This document shows positions 49,912-61,920 of a stretch of 64,000 bases of DNA, in pieces; the first letter of the stretch is position 1; each line of letters opens with the position of its first letter. This DNA is from Glebionis coronaria (Eukaryota; Streptophyta; Magnoliopsida; Asterales; Asteraceae): positions 404,171,275 to 404,235,274 of the forward strand of contig CM046878.1 in NCBI GenBank assembly GCA_025667525.1, written 5' to 3'. Under the pieces are notes generated by a model. That model saw nothing but the letters and a program-made list of their open reading frames with translations, made no database searches and had not been told where the DNA came from. The translations under genes and the position numbers were made by a program.

Positions 49912-51095
49912 TGATGTAGAAAAGTTGTGATATATGTTACGAAAGATGAATATGTGTGAAAATTTAGTTAGACAAGAATAAGCAGTTAACCTGTTTCAAA
50001 ATAATGAGCCAAATATATAGGAGAGGGAAGCACATGTGATTGGTCAAAAATGAGGCAGTTATTTTTCAAAATATAATGATTAGAATCTTGAAAAGATATA
50101 ACTTATCTTGTGCATTAATAAAAAGTTACCAACTCCTAAAATTACGGCCCAAATTTTCGTCAAAAATAACAACTGGGTAAGACCCAATGTTTGTCAACGG
50201 TCAAAAGTAACATATCAACGCCCAACGCCTATATTCTTGTCAACGTTGGAAAATGCCATGTCAACGTCAAAATTGGTCCTAACAACGTTTGGAAAGAAAA
50301 CTTTCAACGTCCAAAAATAAAAATAATGAAAATGAAAAAGGACCTTAACAAAGTGATTTAGCCTAGTGAAGATAACCTATAGACTGAAAATTACCATAGG
50401 GTGGCAAGCACTGTCCAATCATGCACAATTTCTTAAGCAAGATAGACACAGCAGTCGTCAAGTGTCCCTTGCTAACCAAAGTTCTTAACAGTAAAGTTAT
50501 CTCACAAAATCCTTTGTAACTTCCCAGGTAAGACCAATAAAAATCATACCCAAGTCTCCCAACAGACCACATCCAATTCTAGGCCAAAAAGTCTTGGCAG
50601 CGTGCATAGTATATCAACTTTGCATGCTACAGTGCCTCACGATTTAATAAACTAATTCGTACTCACCAGTGGACACAATCTAGAATTGTGATAAGAGTAT
50701 TATATGAATACCCAGAAAGTTCTAAAGGTTTCCTAAACCTCCCCTTAAAATAAGATATACAAGTTGCTACATAAAACATATGCAATAAAAAATTTATGTC
50801 AAGATAGGAATATAAATATTCCAACCATCATCCATAAACTTAAACATGCTCCAAGTAAGCTCCAAGGATCCATAAGCAACTATGTATCCATTTGTACAAT
50901 GCTAACAACGCCTACATAATTAGATCAAAAACCACAAAACTAACATGTTGCTAACAACGTCAATTTAACACTTGTCAGCGTTAAAATAACCTTTGTCAGC
51001 GTTAGACAAACAAAGTGGAAAATCTAATTTTGTACAAAGACAAATAACAATGCATATCCTGTACATCCTTATACAATAAGTCCCCAAAACACATA
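49912..51095 (-). other. Spacer between pol and extra ORF in element E
   Basis: 1.18 kb without a credible ORF. It holds clusters of a short motif, TGTCA(A/G)CG on the plus strand, at 50190-50310 and 50905-51005, and a promoter-like stretch next to the extra ORF. Confidence 0.6.
50011..50044 (-). promoter_or_regulatory. Candidate internal promoter for the extra ORF of element E
   Basis: Minus strand: TTGACCAATCACATG (CCAAT at 50043-50039), then CTATATATTT (50020-50011), about 100 bp before the ATG at 49911. The spacing of CCAAT and TATA looks like a normal plant promoter. No expression evidence is available. Confidence 0.45.
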
Positions 51096-51841
51096 TTAAG
51101 TAAGATTGATCATTCCAATACTTGTTACCAAGTACTGAAATCTCCCAGTATCAAAAGGTTTAGTTAATAAATCAGCCCCATTTTCCTCTGTGTCAACCCT
51201 ATCTGGTTGTATTAAACCTTTTTCCAAACAATCTCTTATAAAATGATGTCTAATTTCTATGTTTTTTGTTTTAGAATGATGTACAGCATTTTTAATAATG
51301 CATAATGTAATGTTATTGTCTACAAAAATCTTGGTATTCATGAAATTATACCCATAATCCAACAGCTAGTTCTGAATCCATAAGACTTGTCCACAACAAG
51401 CAGCTGCAGCAACATACTCTGCTTCAGTTGTAGAATTGGTCACCACTGTTTGTTTCTTGCATTGCCAAGATATCAACCTACTCCAAAGAAATTGGCATCC
51501 ACCATTTTGGATTTTCTATCAAACTTGTCACCCTCATAATCACTGTCTGAATATGCTATAAGATCCAATGAAGAATCTTTTGGATACCATAATCCCAAGG
51601 TGGGATAGCACCTAAGGTACCTATAAATACTCTTGACAGGATGGAGATGACACTCTCTGGGAGTCACTTGATGGCGTGCACATGCACACACAGCAAACAT
51701 AATGTCAGGTCTTGAAGCTGTGAGATACATCAATGATCCAATCATGGACCTATAATACCTGACATCCACTTCTTTTCCATATCCAATCTTTCCCCAGGGG
51801 TGTTCCCTATCCATGGGTGTGCTAGCCCGTTTCTCATGTGG
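51096..51841 (-). pseudogene. Copia pol C-terminus: RT tail and RNase H of element E
   Basis: Minus strand. The first piece (to 51473) reads YRSMIGSLMYLTASRPDIMFAVC, HPVKSIYRYLR, LGLWYPKDSSLDLIAYSDSD, classical copia RT-to-RNase H sequence. A frameshift near 51490 follows. Then WQCKKQTVV, AEYVAAAACCGQVLW, a stop at about 51366, and MDYGYNFMNTKIFVDNN, SKTKNIEIRHHFIRD, ADLLTKPFDTGRFQYL ending at 51096. So the RNase H has one frameshift and one nonsense codon. The N-terminal side is cut by element D at 51842. Confidence 0.92.
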
Positions 51842-54800
51842 TGTGACAATCCGTCTATTTCAGGTCATTATTTTAATCTCGATTATTACATATTATATGT
51901 TTACTTTAATGAGAATTCTAAATTATCGACTAACCGAGAAGGTTATGGCTTGAAACTTAACGTAAGAATGCCGTTTAGATGAAAAGCGACAAGGAATACG
52001 TTAGGTATCGATATTTTATTCTCAAATTATCATAGGAATGATTTTATTGTATTTATCATTATTTTTCGTGCTTTACATTTTAAAGAATAACGAGAACTAC
52101 TAGTGATCGCGATACCGACGGATGCCCGAAAATTTATGTTTTATTATCAATTGTTTTGATATTTAATATATTCGACGTTTTCGATTTAATTAAGTTTTAA
52201 GTCGTGTCGAAACTATATTATTATATTCATGAAGCGTTTTAACTTTTGAAAAGTATTTTTACGAAACCCGAGTTCCGTAAATATTTTCTATTGTCGTCAT
52301 TTAAGTTTTTGTTTTAATAGTATTTTTCGTCATTTACGTTAAGCCTTAACATGTCATTCGTTCATTTGACATATTAATGTATTTTAAGTCATTTATTTAT
52401 TAAAATAAAAATGTCCTCCGAATGTCGATGTTTTTATTTTATATTGAGCGTTTATTTTTCGTGTTTTACGTGTATCTTTTTAAATCGCGTAACTTTAAAA
52501 ATATCGAGTTTCAATAATACCCCCTTTATCATATTATGTATATAAAAATTAACTAACAAAACTCATGTTTAGATTATTATGTAACGTGTCATACATGTAT
52601 AAGGTGATACACGTGATTTTTTTTCTTCCTATGTATACCATGCTTATCTTAGTACTTCCATTTTCTTTATGCAATACTAACAATTATCCATCTATGCCGA
52701 GAGTTTTCAACTACAACGCCGTCATTATTAACTAGTTATCTTGGTCCAATATCAAAGATTTGATTTACAAATAATCATCCTTGGGTTATAATCCCTTGAT
52801 CAATTATTATTCTTGAATCCATCATCTCTATTGTAAGGATTCTTGATTTTCTTGAATTTTATTCATTTTCTCTTATTATTACTTCATAAGTTTTGATGTC
52901 TTTTCTGAGATTGATTATTTAAAATGTTCTTTAGTTACTCATGATTGTTGGTATGGCTTGGACATTAAGTTAGAGTGATGGGGAGTAGGTTAAATTGTTG
53001 GATTTATTGATTGTTAAAACTTAAAATAAGACAGCTGGTACATGTTGCGATGTTGGAATATTTTTGGTCATAGGTCTGTGATATTATTACATGGTTGTGA
53101 AGATAAACATACATAGATGTATGTGGTGAGTTGGATGGAGCCGTAACTCCTCCGGATGAGTTAGATATGACCGATTTTCTAAAACTAGTCAAAACGGGTT
53201 TAAAATGTAGGACTGCAGATAGATAGTGTTAAAATGAGAAAACTTTTGGCCTAAATATTACTGGTTATTTTCATAAACTGATAATTCACAATCTCATTTT
53301 CATATAGTGCTTTCGATTGACCCGAAACTCCTCCGGATGAGTGAGTTACGCCTAAATTAACGGACTTGTCTTAATATGAACTCAAAAATTACTAGGCAGA
53401 TAGTTTGACCAAAGTATGTAAACTTTTGAACTAGAAGCTACTAGTTTTTCCCATGATTAAGTGTTATAACATATAAGGACTAGGTGGTTCTTTGGGTAGA
53501 TCCATAAACCCTTCGGATGAAAGAGTTATGACTAAAAGGGCTATATTAACAATAAATTATGCTCAAATTTTTAATTGAAATTATGACAAGTTTTTTTCAT
53601 ATAAGTACCATATTTTACGATTAAAATCAGTATTAAATAGATAACTTAAATATGAGATTTCGTTTCGGGTCAAACGGAGTTACGAAATGGAGAATAGGCT
53701 AAAAATGACAAAGCGGGGGACGATCTAAATGATTTGCATTGAGACTTTGGGATAAACGTGTAATTTCAAATAGGATCTTGTCATTTTGGGTAAGATACTT
53801 GTAATTTCAAATAACTTGGGTCTTACACCTTGTTTGATGAAAAATCTTATGTCTATATCTTTTATAAATTTTGGGATGGAGTTCCATTAAGTCGAGTAAT
53901 GGGTAAATTTTATATAGACATGTAGTTCATAACCGGGTTTAGAATGATAAAAGAGTTCATAAAGTATCGATTAAGGTATAAAACATACTTAATCCCTAAA
54001 ACTAGTTTAATACAGATATTAAAAGGGAGTTTGGGTTAGAAAAACTTGAATGAAATAACAATTAATTCGCCATGCCATATCATGAGTATTTTCTCGTATT
54101 TTGAGTTTTGTGTTATTAAGTATGATTTATAATTGAGTCAATTAATAACGAGCGCGCCTTATTTGGTAGGTTGCGGTTTTAGTGTTTGACGGGCATCACT
54201 TATCGTCGGCAATCGTCTCAATACCACTCTCGTACTAAGGTGAGTCTATAGCCTCGCTTTTAAATTCTTTAATTGTTTTAGAAACCTGCGAGGGGGATAA
54301 CATGCTTGTTTTATTAAAAATAAAGAGTAAAGTATAAGTTGTGGTAAACTAATTGAATGGTGCAACTAGTAGTTGTGGAAGCTCTATTTACTTGAAAAGT
54401 ATTTATTGAAAATGAAGGGTACAACAAGAGTTGTTGTAAACCCATGAATGGGTGCAACTAGAAGTTGTGGTAAACCCTATTTATTTTAAAATAGAACAAG
54501 GGACCCGATTGTATGCTTAGAAGAAAGTTATTACATAAGTTAGCTTTAGCCTTAAAAGACCCATGGAATTGTGAATTGTTAATCGAAAGAACGCCAATAC
54601 TATGGATAGATCTATCGGGCTTACACCCAGTCCGGTTGCGACTAGCTATCGCGTGGTGTAGTGAAGCACTAGTAATGAAACATCAGATGCATACGTATAA
54701 GAGAAATATACGCACTTGGCTAGGTGTGTTGGGCTGAAATAATATATGTTAACGTTCAATGTTATGAGGCTTATGTAATAACACTGATAATTATGTCCAT

Positions 54801-55225
54801 GGAACATAATTATCTTCGGTGAATTACTAACCATGGAAGGTTATTCTGAATACTTGTGTTCGATTATTATACTTTAAACTCTATAGCTTCACTCAACATA
54901 TTTTGTTGACTTTATAGCATGTTTTATCTCAGGTCCATAGGGAAGGCACTCGAGGAAGGTGGGTTCGTGAAGCTTGCTTAATTGAAATGACTTTGGCCCG
55001 TTTTTTTTTAAAAACATATCCATTCAAAGAACTTTTGTCATTTATTATAGTTTGTAAACATTAAATTTTCTGGGACCATGTGTAAAGTTTTATCATTGAA
55101 TGAATGAATGGATGTTTTTATCAAAACGACTCGTTTTGAGCCGTTTTCTATGATTATGAGCTTGAATCATGTAAGTAACACCCAAGGACCCTTCCGCTGC
55201 TATGACCGCAATTGGGGGTGTTACA
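51842..55225 (+). repeat. 5' LTR of element D
   Basis: 3384 bp. Its ends are the same as in A and B, but most of the body has diverged. It keeps the conserved block at 54170-54310 with AAGGTGAGT (GT at 54240) and ATAGCCTCGC, and TTTTATCTCAG ending at 54932. Confidence 0.85.
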
Positions 55226-55228
55226 GAT

Positions 55229-55240
55229 TGGTATCAGAGC
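55229..55240 (+). other. Primer-binding site of element D, initiator-Met type
   Basis: TGGTATCAGAGC, a perfect match to the site complementary to plant initiator tRNA-Met, three bases after the LTR. Confidence 0.9.
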
Positions 55241-56150
55241 TCAAGTTATAGAGAACGAAAATATTTTCCAAAAATGAATTTTTGAAATCTTTTAACTATA
55301 ACAGTTGCAAGCAAAACCTCCGAGTTGCCAATGGACGAGAATGAGAGTATTTATATATATATGGGATTATATATATGTTGTAATATTTATTGATTATTTG
55401 TACTTGTGAATTACAAGATATGATTTCATTTTTTTTCATTATAAATTATAGTTTTATACTTATACGAGATATTTATACGACGTTGATTGTCACGAAGCCA
55501 CCCTAGACATTTTAACGCTAACGCTGAAGTTATTCCTGAAATGAATCTTGTTATTCCCGAGACTAACTAAGTTGTGGATATACATGATCCCAACGAAATG
55601 GTCAATATTCTTGATAATATTCTTTTGGTTACAAGGATTTTGATTCCTTGGTTCTTATTCTTGATTTATTGATCCGTACATTTCGTTTAGTAAAATTAAT
55701 CCCCATTTTCCTTAATATTCGACATTCTATTGTTTTGCGAGAAACAAGTTTGTCTGAGATGGTACTAATGGTTATTAGGAATTGAGATTGATTTGTATGG
55801 TATTCGTATGCCAACCAGGATTCCATATCATATCACTGATCATTTTCTACTAAATCAGTTTCTCGTTTGTTTCGATCCTGATCTTTTGCGTTGAGCTGGC
55901 GATGCTTAAATAAGGTGATTTATGATCGTCTTGTTGAAATGAATTGGCTATTTATTTGAACAAGGAAATTATAAATTGTTGAACCACTTATTTCTAAATC
56001 TTATTTGGATTGATTTGATCAATCCATGGAAATAATGATTTATAAACGTGTGGGCTTAAGCGTATAGCATCCGCGTAATTAAACACTTATTGACTCGTAA
56101 TTCTTTTTCTTGACTCATTCTTTGATTTTGTTCTTCTAGTTCTTTGATCG
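55241..56150 (+). pseudogene. Internal region of element D, decayed
   Basis: Similar to 11640-12500 of A (shared phrase AAGTTGTGGATAT, then ATGATCCCAACNAAATGGT). No open frame of note. The right end is set where sequence homologous to the R LTR begins. Confidence 0.6.
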
Positions 56151-57018
56151 TGGGATGGTTTTATTGGGGCTGTTCCAAAACCGCCAATTGCAAAATGATA
56201 GTTGTAAATTAGCACTCTTGTTTAGGAAAACAAGGCAATTAGGGCAAGTGTTAACAAGTATATTAGGAAAACCACAAGTTATGACCCTAAAATGGGGATC
56301 GTTCTCAAGGAGGCTAGTGTGTTATGTGTGTAATGATTTGGATTAACTTTGTGATTATATTTGTGAGAAAGAAAAAATAGAAAGGGGATAAGAAGAGAAT
56401 GACGGTTACGATGTCGAATTAAACTAAGACGAAAAAGGTGTACACGTAAAACCGTAAAAAGCACCAAAATTAAAATTTTACCCTAAAAATTCCAAAAAAT
56501 TACTAAAAATCCACAAAAATATTCTAAGAGTTTACAAAAAATCCAAACTTGCCAAAACCTTTTAATTAATTTAATAATGAATTTTTAATGCTAATTAAAG
56601 CCCTAAAAATCAATATTAACTATTAAAAAGTCCAAAACAAGATTTTAAAGTTTGTAAACCTTTAAAATAACCTAATTAAGCTAAAAAGTAGTTTTCAAAA
56701 TTTTAAAACCACTAAAAAATATTTTTAAAACAATTAAAAACTATTAAAATTAATTAAAACTTAAAATAATTCTAGAAAATAATTAAAAGACCCTAAAAAT
56801 ATTTGGAAAGTTGCAAAATTCCTAATTAAGTGTCTACAATCTAGGAAAAATATAAAAACTTAGAAAATCAGACTTTTAATTTTTAACAATAAAATAATAT
56901 TAAAATATTATTAAAAATCCAAAAATCATAAAAAATTCTAAAAAGTTGCAAACTAGCTAAATTTAACCTAAATAACTCAGAAATGAATTTGAAATTACCT
57001 AAGTACCCTTAATGGGCC
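56151..57018 (-). repeat. Remnant of R 3' LTR, homologous to 3250-4180 of the L1 LTR
   Basis: As the reverse complement, TTTAGGGCTTTAATTAGCAT and TTTTTACGGTTTTACG occur here and in the L1 LTR (near 3777 and 3933), with the same AT-rich block before. The left 2.6 kb of LTR and the last 220 bp of 3' noncoding sequence seen in L0 are missing at 57018. The left boundary with D is approximate. Confidence 0.6.
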
Positions 57019-58644
57019 TAGAAATAATTTCATCGTCCTCGATTTTCACCCCAATTCAATGCCAAGCGTGTAACGAGATCATTTTCATTATAAGTTAGTA
57101 ATGCTAACACTACTCATATGCCCTAATCACGTACTTATCCTCCCATTATCCTAAGTTGTATCTCTTATATTTTATTTTGTCTTGAATGTTTCACGAGGAT
57201 ACATTGTTTGACTTATGCGATAATAGAGATTTAGTTCTAAAAATAGAGTCCTAACGGTGTAATCAAGACCATCAAATCAATAACCCCTCCCAATAGACAA
57301 CGATGTCAAAAAAATAAGTCAACAAGAAGAATCGATAAACACGGTTTTATAACGGTTTTGAACATGAGACTTATTACCAAGACTTTTATGCGCCCCCTAA
57401 CGGAAGGGCCTTATTATCTTTGGTTTACCTCCATCTTTTATTCAACTTCGCCATGAAGCTTTTATTATGACTTCGGTCTTGCCTTGCCTTTTAATATCCA
57501 CCTCATCGGTAGTTTTATTAGCCAAAGACGTATATCCTCACGCTAAGGCGAATTTTGGATCTTTAAAGTTTCGAAGATTAAGGCTTGATTCACTTTCAAT
57601 TTTGCATAGATTTTTCGGCCTTGTGGGGCTTCAAATTGTTTGCTTGATTTAGGTGAGCACTTGAAATCTTATTATTGAGTGAAGCTTTTGATTATTCCGG
57701 TTGCCAATACTTCAAAACCGTGACGCTGGCGATACCTTAATGTCTTCCCAATTTAATTACACGGAAGCTACTAGAAAAGACTAGAGACCCAACAATCCCA
57801 ACTAAACCGCTAAGTCAATATTTATTAAGAAAAAAATATTTACATGCGAAGGGAAAATAAGCAAACAACGAGAACACATGAGTTTTTGAAAGAATATGAG
57901 TACTCTACATTTAGCATAGTAACTTATAATTAACCCTATCATTTCTCGTCCTCATTTATGAGACTTAGCCTAATGTGAAGTTAAGGAATCAAAACTAAGT
58001 GCTCAACACACACGGTCGAGTCAAAAATTACTCTTATTCTCGCCATCGGAAAACCTACATTCGTGTCTTCAAACACTTATAAAATATGAGAAAAATTTTA
58101 AAATTTGGCCATTTTTAGCCTTATTTTGCAACAAAACGATAAACAAAAAGATAAACTTTGGAAAGCGTGAAGGTTTAGAAAGGCAAGTATCTATTCACCC
58201 CCCCCCCCCCCCAATACTAAAGTTAAACATTGTCCTCAATGTTTCGAGTCTAGGGGTGCAAACACCCCCATACTAGAGACGTAGTCGAATGCCTAATCTA
58301 GCATGGAAAGGGTGTAACCGTTAAATTTAAAGCCGTTTATGAAGTGTGCTAAAATCCTAAGGTTAGAACATCAAAGGATATATCATGGATATTGAGAAAG
58401 TCTTCATAGCAAATGATCGAGTGCTCCCAAAAAACAAACACGAGGGGCTCCAATCGTGAAGATCATGATCATCTAAAGTTCACAATTCACAAACAACCAC
58501 GGAACAAAGGTTTGAAGGGCACAAATCCCCACATGTTACTACATTAGAAAGCGATAATATGTACATAGGATAAGCATGGGACTCCCCCACGAGGCACCTC
58601 CTTTTTGATTACCGAGTCATGAGCTCGACTCGATCCCCTCAACA
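57019..58644 (-). other. 3' noncoding region of element R
   Basis: 1.6 kb after integrase with no supportable ORF. 57019-57418 is the block shared with 1-395. The hairpin and 15-G run are at 58198-58244. Confidence 0.75.
58198..58244 (-). other. Perfect hairpin followed by a run of 15 G
   Basis: On the minus strand AAACATTG, AGGA, CAATGTTT (58244-58225) is an 8-bp perfect stem with a 4-nt loop. It is followed 12 bases later by 15 G (58212-58198). L1 has the same arrangement at 17570-17606. Confidence 0.85.
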
Positions 58645-59779
58645 CTAATTATCATTGGGGAAAGTGATTTGGTCGAGGTAGTTCAAGGATGGAACTTCCC
58701 CGCCAAAGTAGTGCTTCAACCTATTTCCATTCACCTTGAAATTGGGCCCATCATTTTGAGCTAGCTCGATGGTCCCATACGGAAAAACTTGAGTCACGGT
58801 GAATAGACCGGACCAACGGGATTTCAACTTACCGGAAAAGATTTTCAAGCGAGAATTAAAAAGCAAAACTTGATCCCCAATGTTAAAAACCCGGTTTTTA
58901 ATTTTAGTATCATGCAACTTTTTAGTTTTTTCTTTATAAATCAATGAATTTTCATAAGCAATGTCCCTCAATTCATCCAATTCATTTAATTTCATTTCCG
59001 GTGTTTTCCCGCGGTCTCCATATCATCATTACAATGCTTAAGGGCCCAATAAGCCTTGTGTTCTAATTCGATAGGCAAATGACAATTCTTCCCATACATA
59101 AGCTTATAGGGAGTGCACCCAATGGGCGTCTTATGAGCGGTCCTAAAGGCCCATAAATCATCGTCCAACTTATCCGCCAAGATTGTCGGTTTTCCCCAAC
59201 AGATCTCTCTAAGATCCTCTTCAACGCTCGGTTTGAAACCTCGACTTGCCCACTCGTTTGTGGGTGATAAGTCGTAGAAAGCCGATGTGTAACCCCATAT
59301 TTCCTTGGGACCCATTCGAATTGGTCGTTACAAAAATGGGTTCCACGATCGCTTATGATCGCACGAGGGGTTCCAAACCGAGAAAACAAGCTTTTCAAAC
59401 ACTTGACTACGACACGAGCATCATTGGTGGGCAAAGCCTTAGCTTCCACCCACTTAGATAGGTAGTCAACCGCAACGAGGATATACTTATTACCACGAGA
59501 TGATGGGAACGACCCCATAAAGTCTATACCCCAAACGTCAAAGATCTCACATACTTGGATGATATTTTGTGGCATTTCATCTTTTTGTGAGGCTTTTCCT
59601 TGTCGTTGGCATGAATCACACGACTTCACAAGATCTTGTGCATCTCGGTAAATAGTTGGCCAAAACAAGCCGGCATCAAACACCTTCTTAGCCGTGAGAT
59701 TAGCACCGTGGTGACCACCTGTGGGTCCCTCATGGCAAGCTCTAAGGATGTTAGAAGCTTCAGTGCCAAATACACAACG
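58645..59779 (-). pseudogene. Integrase of element R
   Basis: Read over three frames: zinc-finger half ([11 protein letters not shown], then CDSCQRQGK near 59600), catalytic core ([41 protein letters not shown]), and a C-terminal domain ([19 protein letters not shown], then GDQVLLFNSRLKIFSGKLKS). Catalytic D, D and E are all present. Frameshifts lie near 59190 and 59000. A TGA at 59780-59782 separates it from RNase H and is probably a changed arginine CGA codon. It joins element DNA to host DNA; this copy is broken. Confidence 0.9.
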
Positions 59780-61216
59780 TCAGATGATTTGATCCGCACA
59801 AGTTCGAAACAAGTAAGGGTCGTTCCAAAAGTAGAACATGACGTCACGAATGAATTTTCGTTTTTCTTGAGGCGTCATACCCTTGATGATGAAGTTACCC
59901 GCATGGTAATTTGCACAGTCCGCAAACCATGGGGTTGAAGAATCAAGCTTAGAATTCACTACACCAAGTGTCTCGAGCAGAAATGTTTCGGTGATTTCCT
60001 TGGGCTCGTAAACACTTTGGTAAGGATCTTCCAAACGAGAAAGATGATCGGCCGCTAGATTCTCGGCTCCTTTTTTGTCAACAATTTTGTGGTCAAATTC
60101 TTGAAGGAGGAGAATCCAACGAAGTAATCTCGGCTTAGCATCTTGCTTAGCCATGAGATACTTGATAGCCGAATGATCCGTATACACTATGCATTTCGTC
60201 AAGATGAGATAAGGTCGAAATTTCTCAAATGCATACACCACGGCAAGGAACTCCTTTTCTGTTGTAGTGTATTTAAGTTGAGCCTCGGTCATCGTCTTGC
60301 TAGCATAGTGAATAGGCAAGAAGTGCTTTTCATGACGTTGCCCCAATACGACCCCAATAGCAGAATCACTAGCATCACACATGAGCTCAAAGGGGAGGTT
60401 CCAATTGGGAGCAACAAGAATGGGAGCTTTGGTAAGTTTCCTCTTAAGGATTTCAAAGGCTCGTACACAATCTTCGTCAAAGACAAATCGTGCCTCTTTT
60501 TCAAGAAGATGTGTAATGGGTCGAGAAATTTTTGAAAAATCCTTGATGAATTGACGATAAAAGCCCGCGTGGCCTAGGAAACTTCTAACTCCCTTAACGG
60601 TTTTGGGATGAGGTAATTTGGCGATGACGTCTACCTTAGCTTGATCTACCTCAATCCCCGCTTTCGAGACCTTGTGCCCTAAGACGATTCCACTCTTAAC
60701 CATAAAATGACACTTCTCCCAATTGAGCACAAGGTTGGTTTCCTCACAACGTTTCAACATTCTCTCAAGATTCGACAAACACGAATTGAACGAAATACCA
60801 AACACAGAAAAGTCATCCATGAAGACTTCCATCGTCTTCTCGATCATATCATGAAAAATATCCATCATGCACCTTTGAAAGGTTCCCGGTGCATTGCAAA
60901 GTCCGAATGGCATTCTACGATAGGCAAACGTTCCATATGGACACGTAAACGTAGTTTTTTCTTGATCACGAGGATCGATGGGAATTTGGAAGTAAACGGA
61001 AAAACCATCTAAAAAGCAATAGAAATCATTTCCCGCGAGACACTCCAACATTTGGTCCATGAAGGGCAAGGGAAAATGGTCTTTATGAGTGGCTTCATTC
61101 AACTTACGATAGTCAATGCACACTCTCCATCCGGTCACGAGTCTAGTGGGAATTAACTCGTTGGCATCGTTTGGCACAACGGCCATTCCTCCCTTTTTAG
61201 GGACATAGTCACCCAA
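59780..61216 (-). pseudogene. Reverse transcriptase and RNase H of element R
   Basis: One open frame of 478 codons. RT shows [59 protein letters not shown] and the catalytic FMDDFSVFG, then [15 protein letters not shown] and [12 protein letters not shown]. RNase H shows [46 protein letters not shown] and [11 protein letters not shown]. All expected catalytic acidic residues are visible. It is entered by a frameshift near 61200 and ends at the TGA before integrase. The frame start at 61216 is not a real start. Confidence 0.93.
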
Positions 61217-61848
61217 GGGCTATCGGAAATAGGGTAAATCATTCCCGCGTCAAGGAGTTTAAGGACTTCGTTTTTGATGACGTCGTGAATTTTGGGGTTC
61301 ATCCTCCATTGACATTGGATTGCGGGCTTGTAATCCTCCTCCATCAAGATTTTGTGGGTACAAAATTTGGGATCAATTCCCTTAATGTCGGATAACTTCC
61401 ATGCAATTGCCCCTTTGTGATCCTTTAGAACATCGACAAGTGCGGTTTTTTCATCATTCGAAAGTTCCTTCGCAATGATAACCGACAACTTGTCGCCCTC
61501 CTCCAAATAGACATATTCGAGATGAGGAGGTAAATCTTTCAACTCGAGGATAGGTGGTTCCTCAAGTGAAGATTTGGGCTCGATACTCATAACCTCCTCG
61601 GGTGGAGGAAATGGGAAATCGTTAAGAAAATCCTTGATAATCGAGAAGTCCTCATAGTTGTTGAGGTCTTCGTTACAAGTACGTGGAACATCGAATTCTT
61701 CAAACGTAAAACCACCACCTTCAAATGGAGTGAAGGTTGGTGTTGAATTATCAAGAATTGGATCTAACATATTGGGATTGCCACTAGTTTCTTCATCACC
61801 AAAACCTAGAACTTCTTGTGAAAATTCCTCGCAAACCACGTCAATCAT
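61153..61848 (-). pseudogene. Acidic spacer and RT N-terminus of element R
   Basis: 231 codons in the same frame as the protease, separated from it by one TAA (61921-61923). An acidic stretch (FGDEETSGN, FEEFDVPRTCNEDLNN) is followed by the typical pre-RT region: LKDLPPHLEYVYLEEGDKL, KGAIAWKLSDIKGIDPKFCT, HKILMEEDYKPA and [12 protein letters not shown]. The frame breaks just after SPWV, by a small deletion near 61200. By position this spacer corresponds to the acidic ORF of L1 at 16101-17134. Confidence 0.85.
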
Positions 61849-61920
61849 ATCAACGAGGTTTATGGTTGCAACGGAATAAACATGAGAAATTTGATAGTTT
61901 TGAGTTGCGTTTATAACAAG

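Larger units (their letters stand above)
51842..56150 (+). mobile_element. Element D: third Tekay-like element of the A/B group, 5' part
   Basis: It starts TGTGACAATCC inside copia element E. The 3384-bp 5' LTR ends GGGGGTGTTACA at 55225, followed by a perfect primer site and about 0.9 kb of internal sequence alignable with the start of the A and B internal regions. It is then cut by element R near 56150 (boundary uncertain by tens of bases). The 3' part lies outside the window. The flank before it is TGTGG. Confidence 0.82.

Noticed and set aside
59246..60535. Plus-strand ORFs over R pol
   Set aside because: Antisense shadows of conserved RT and integrase sequence.
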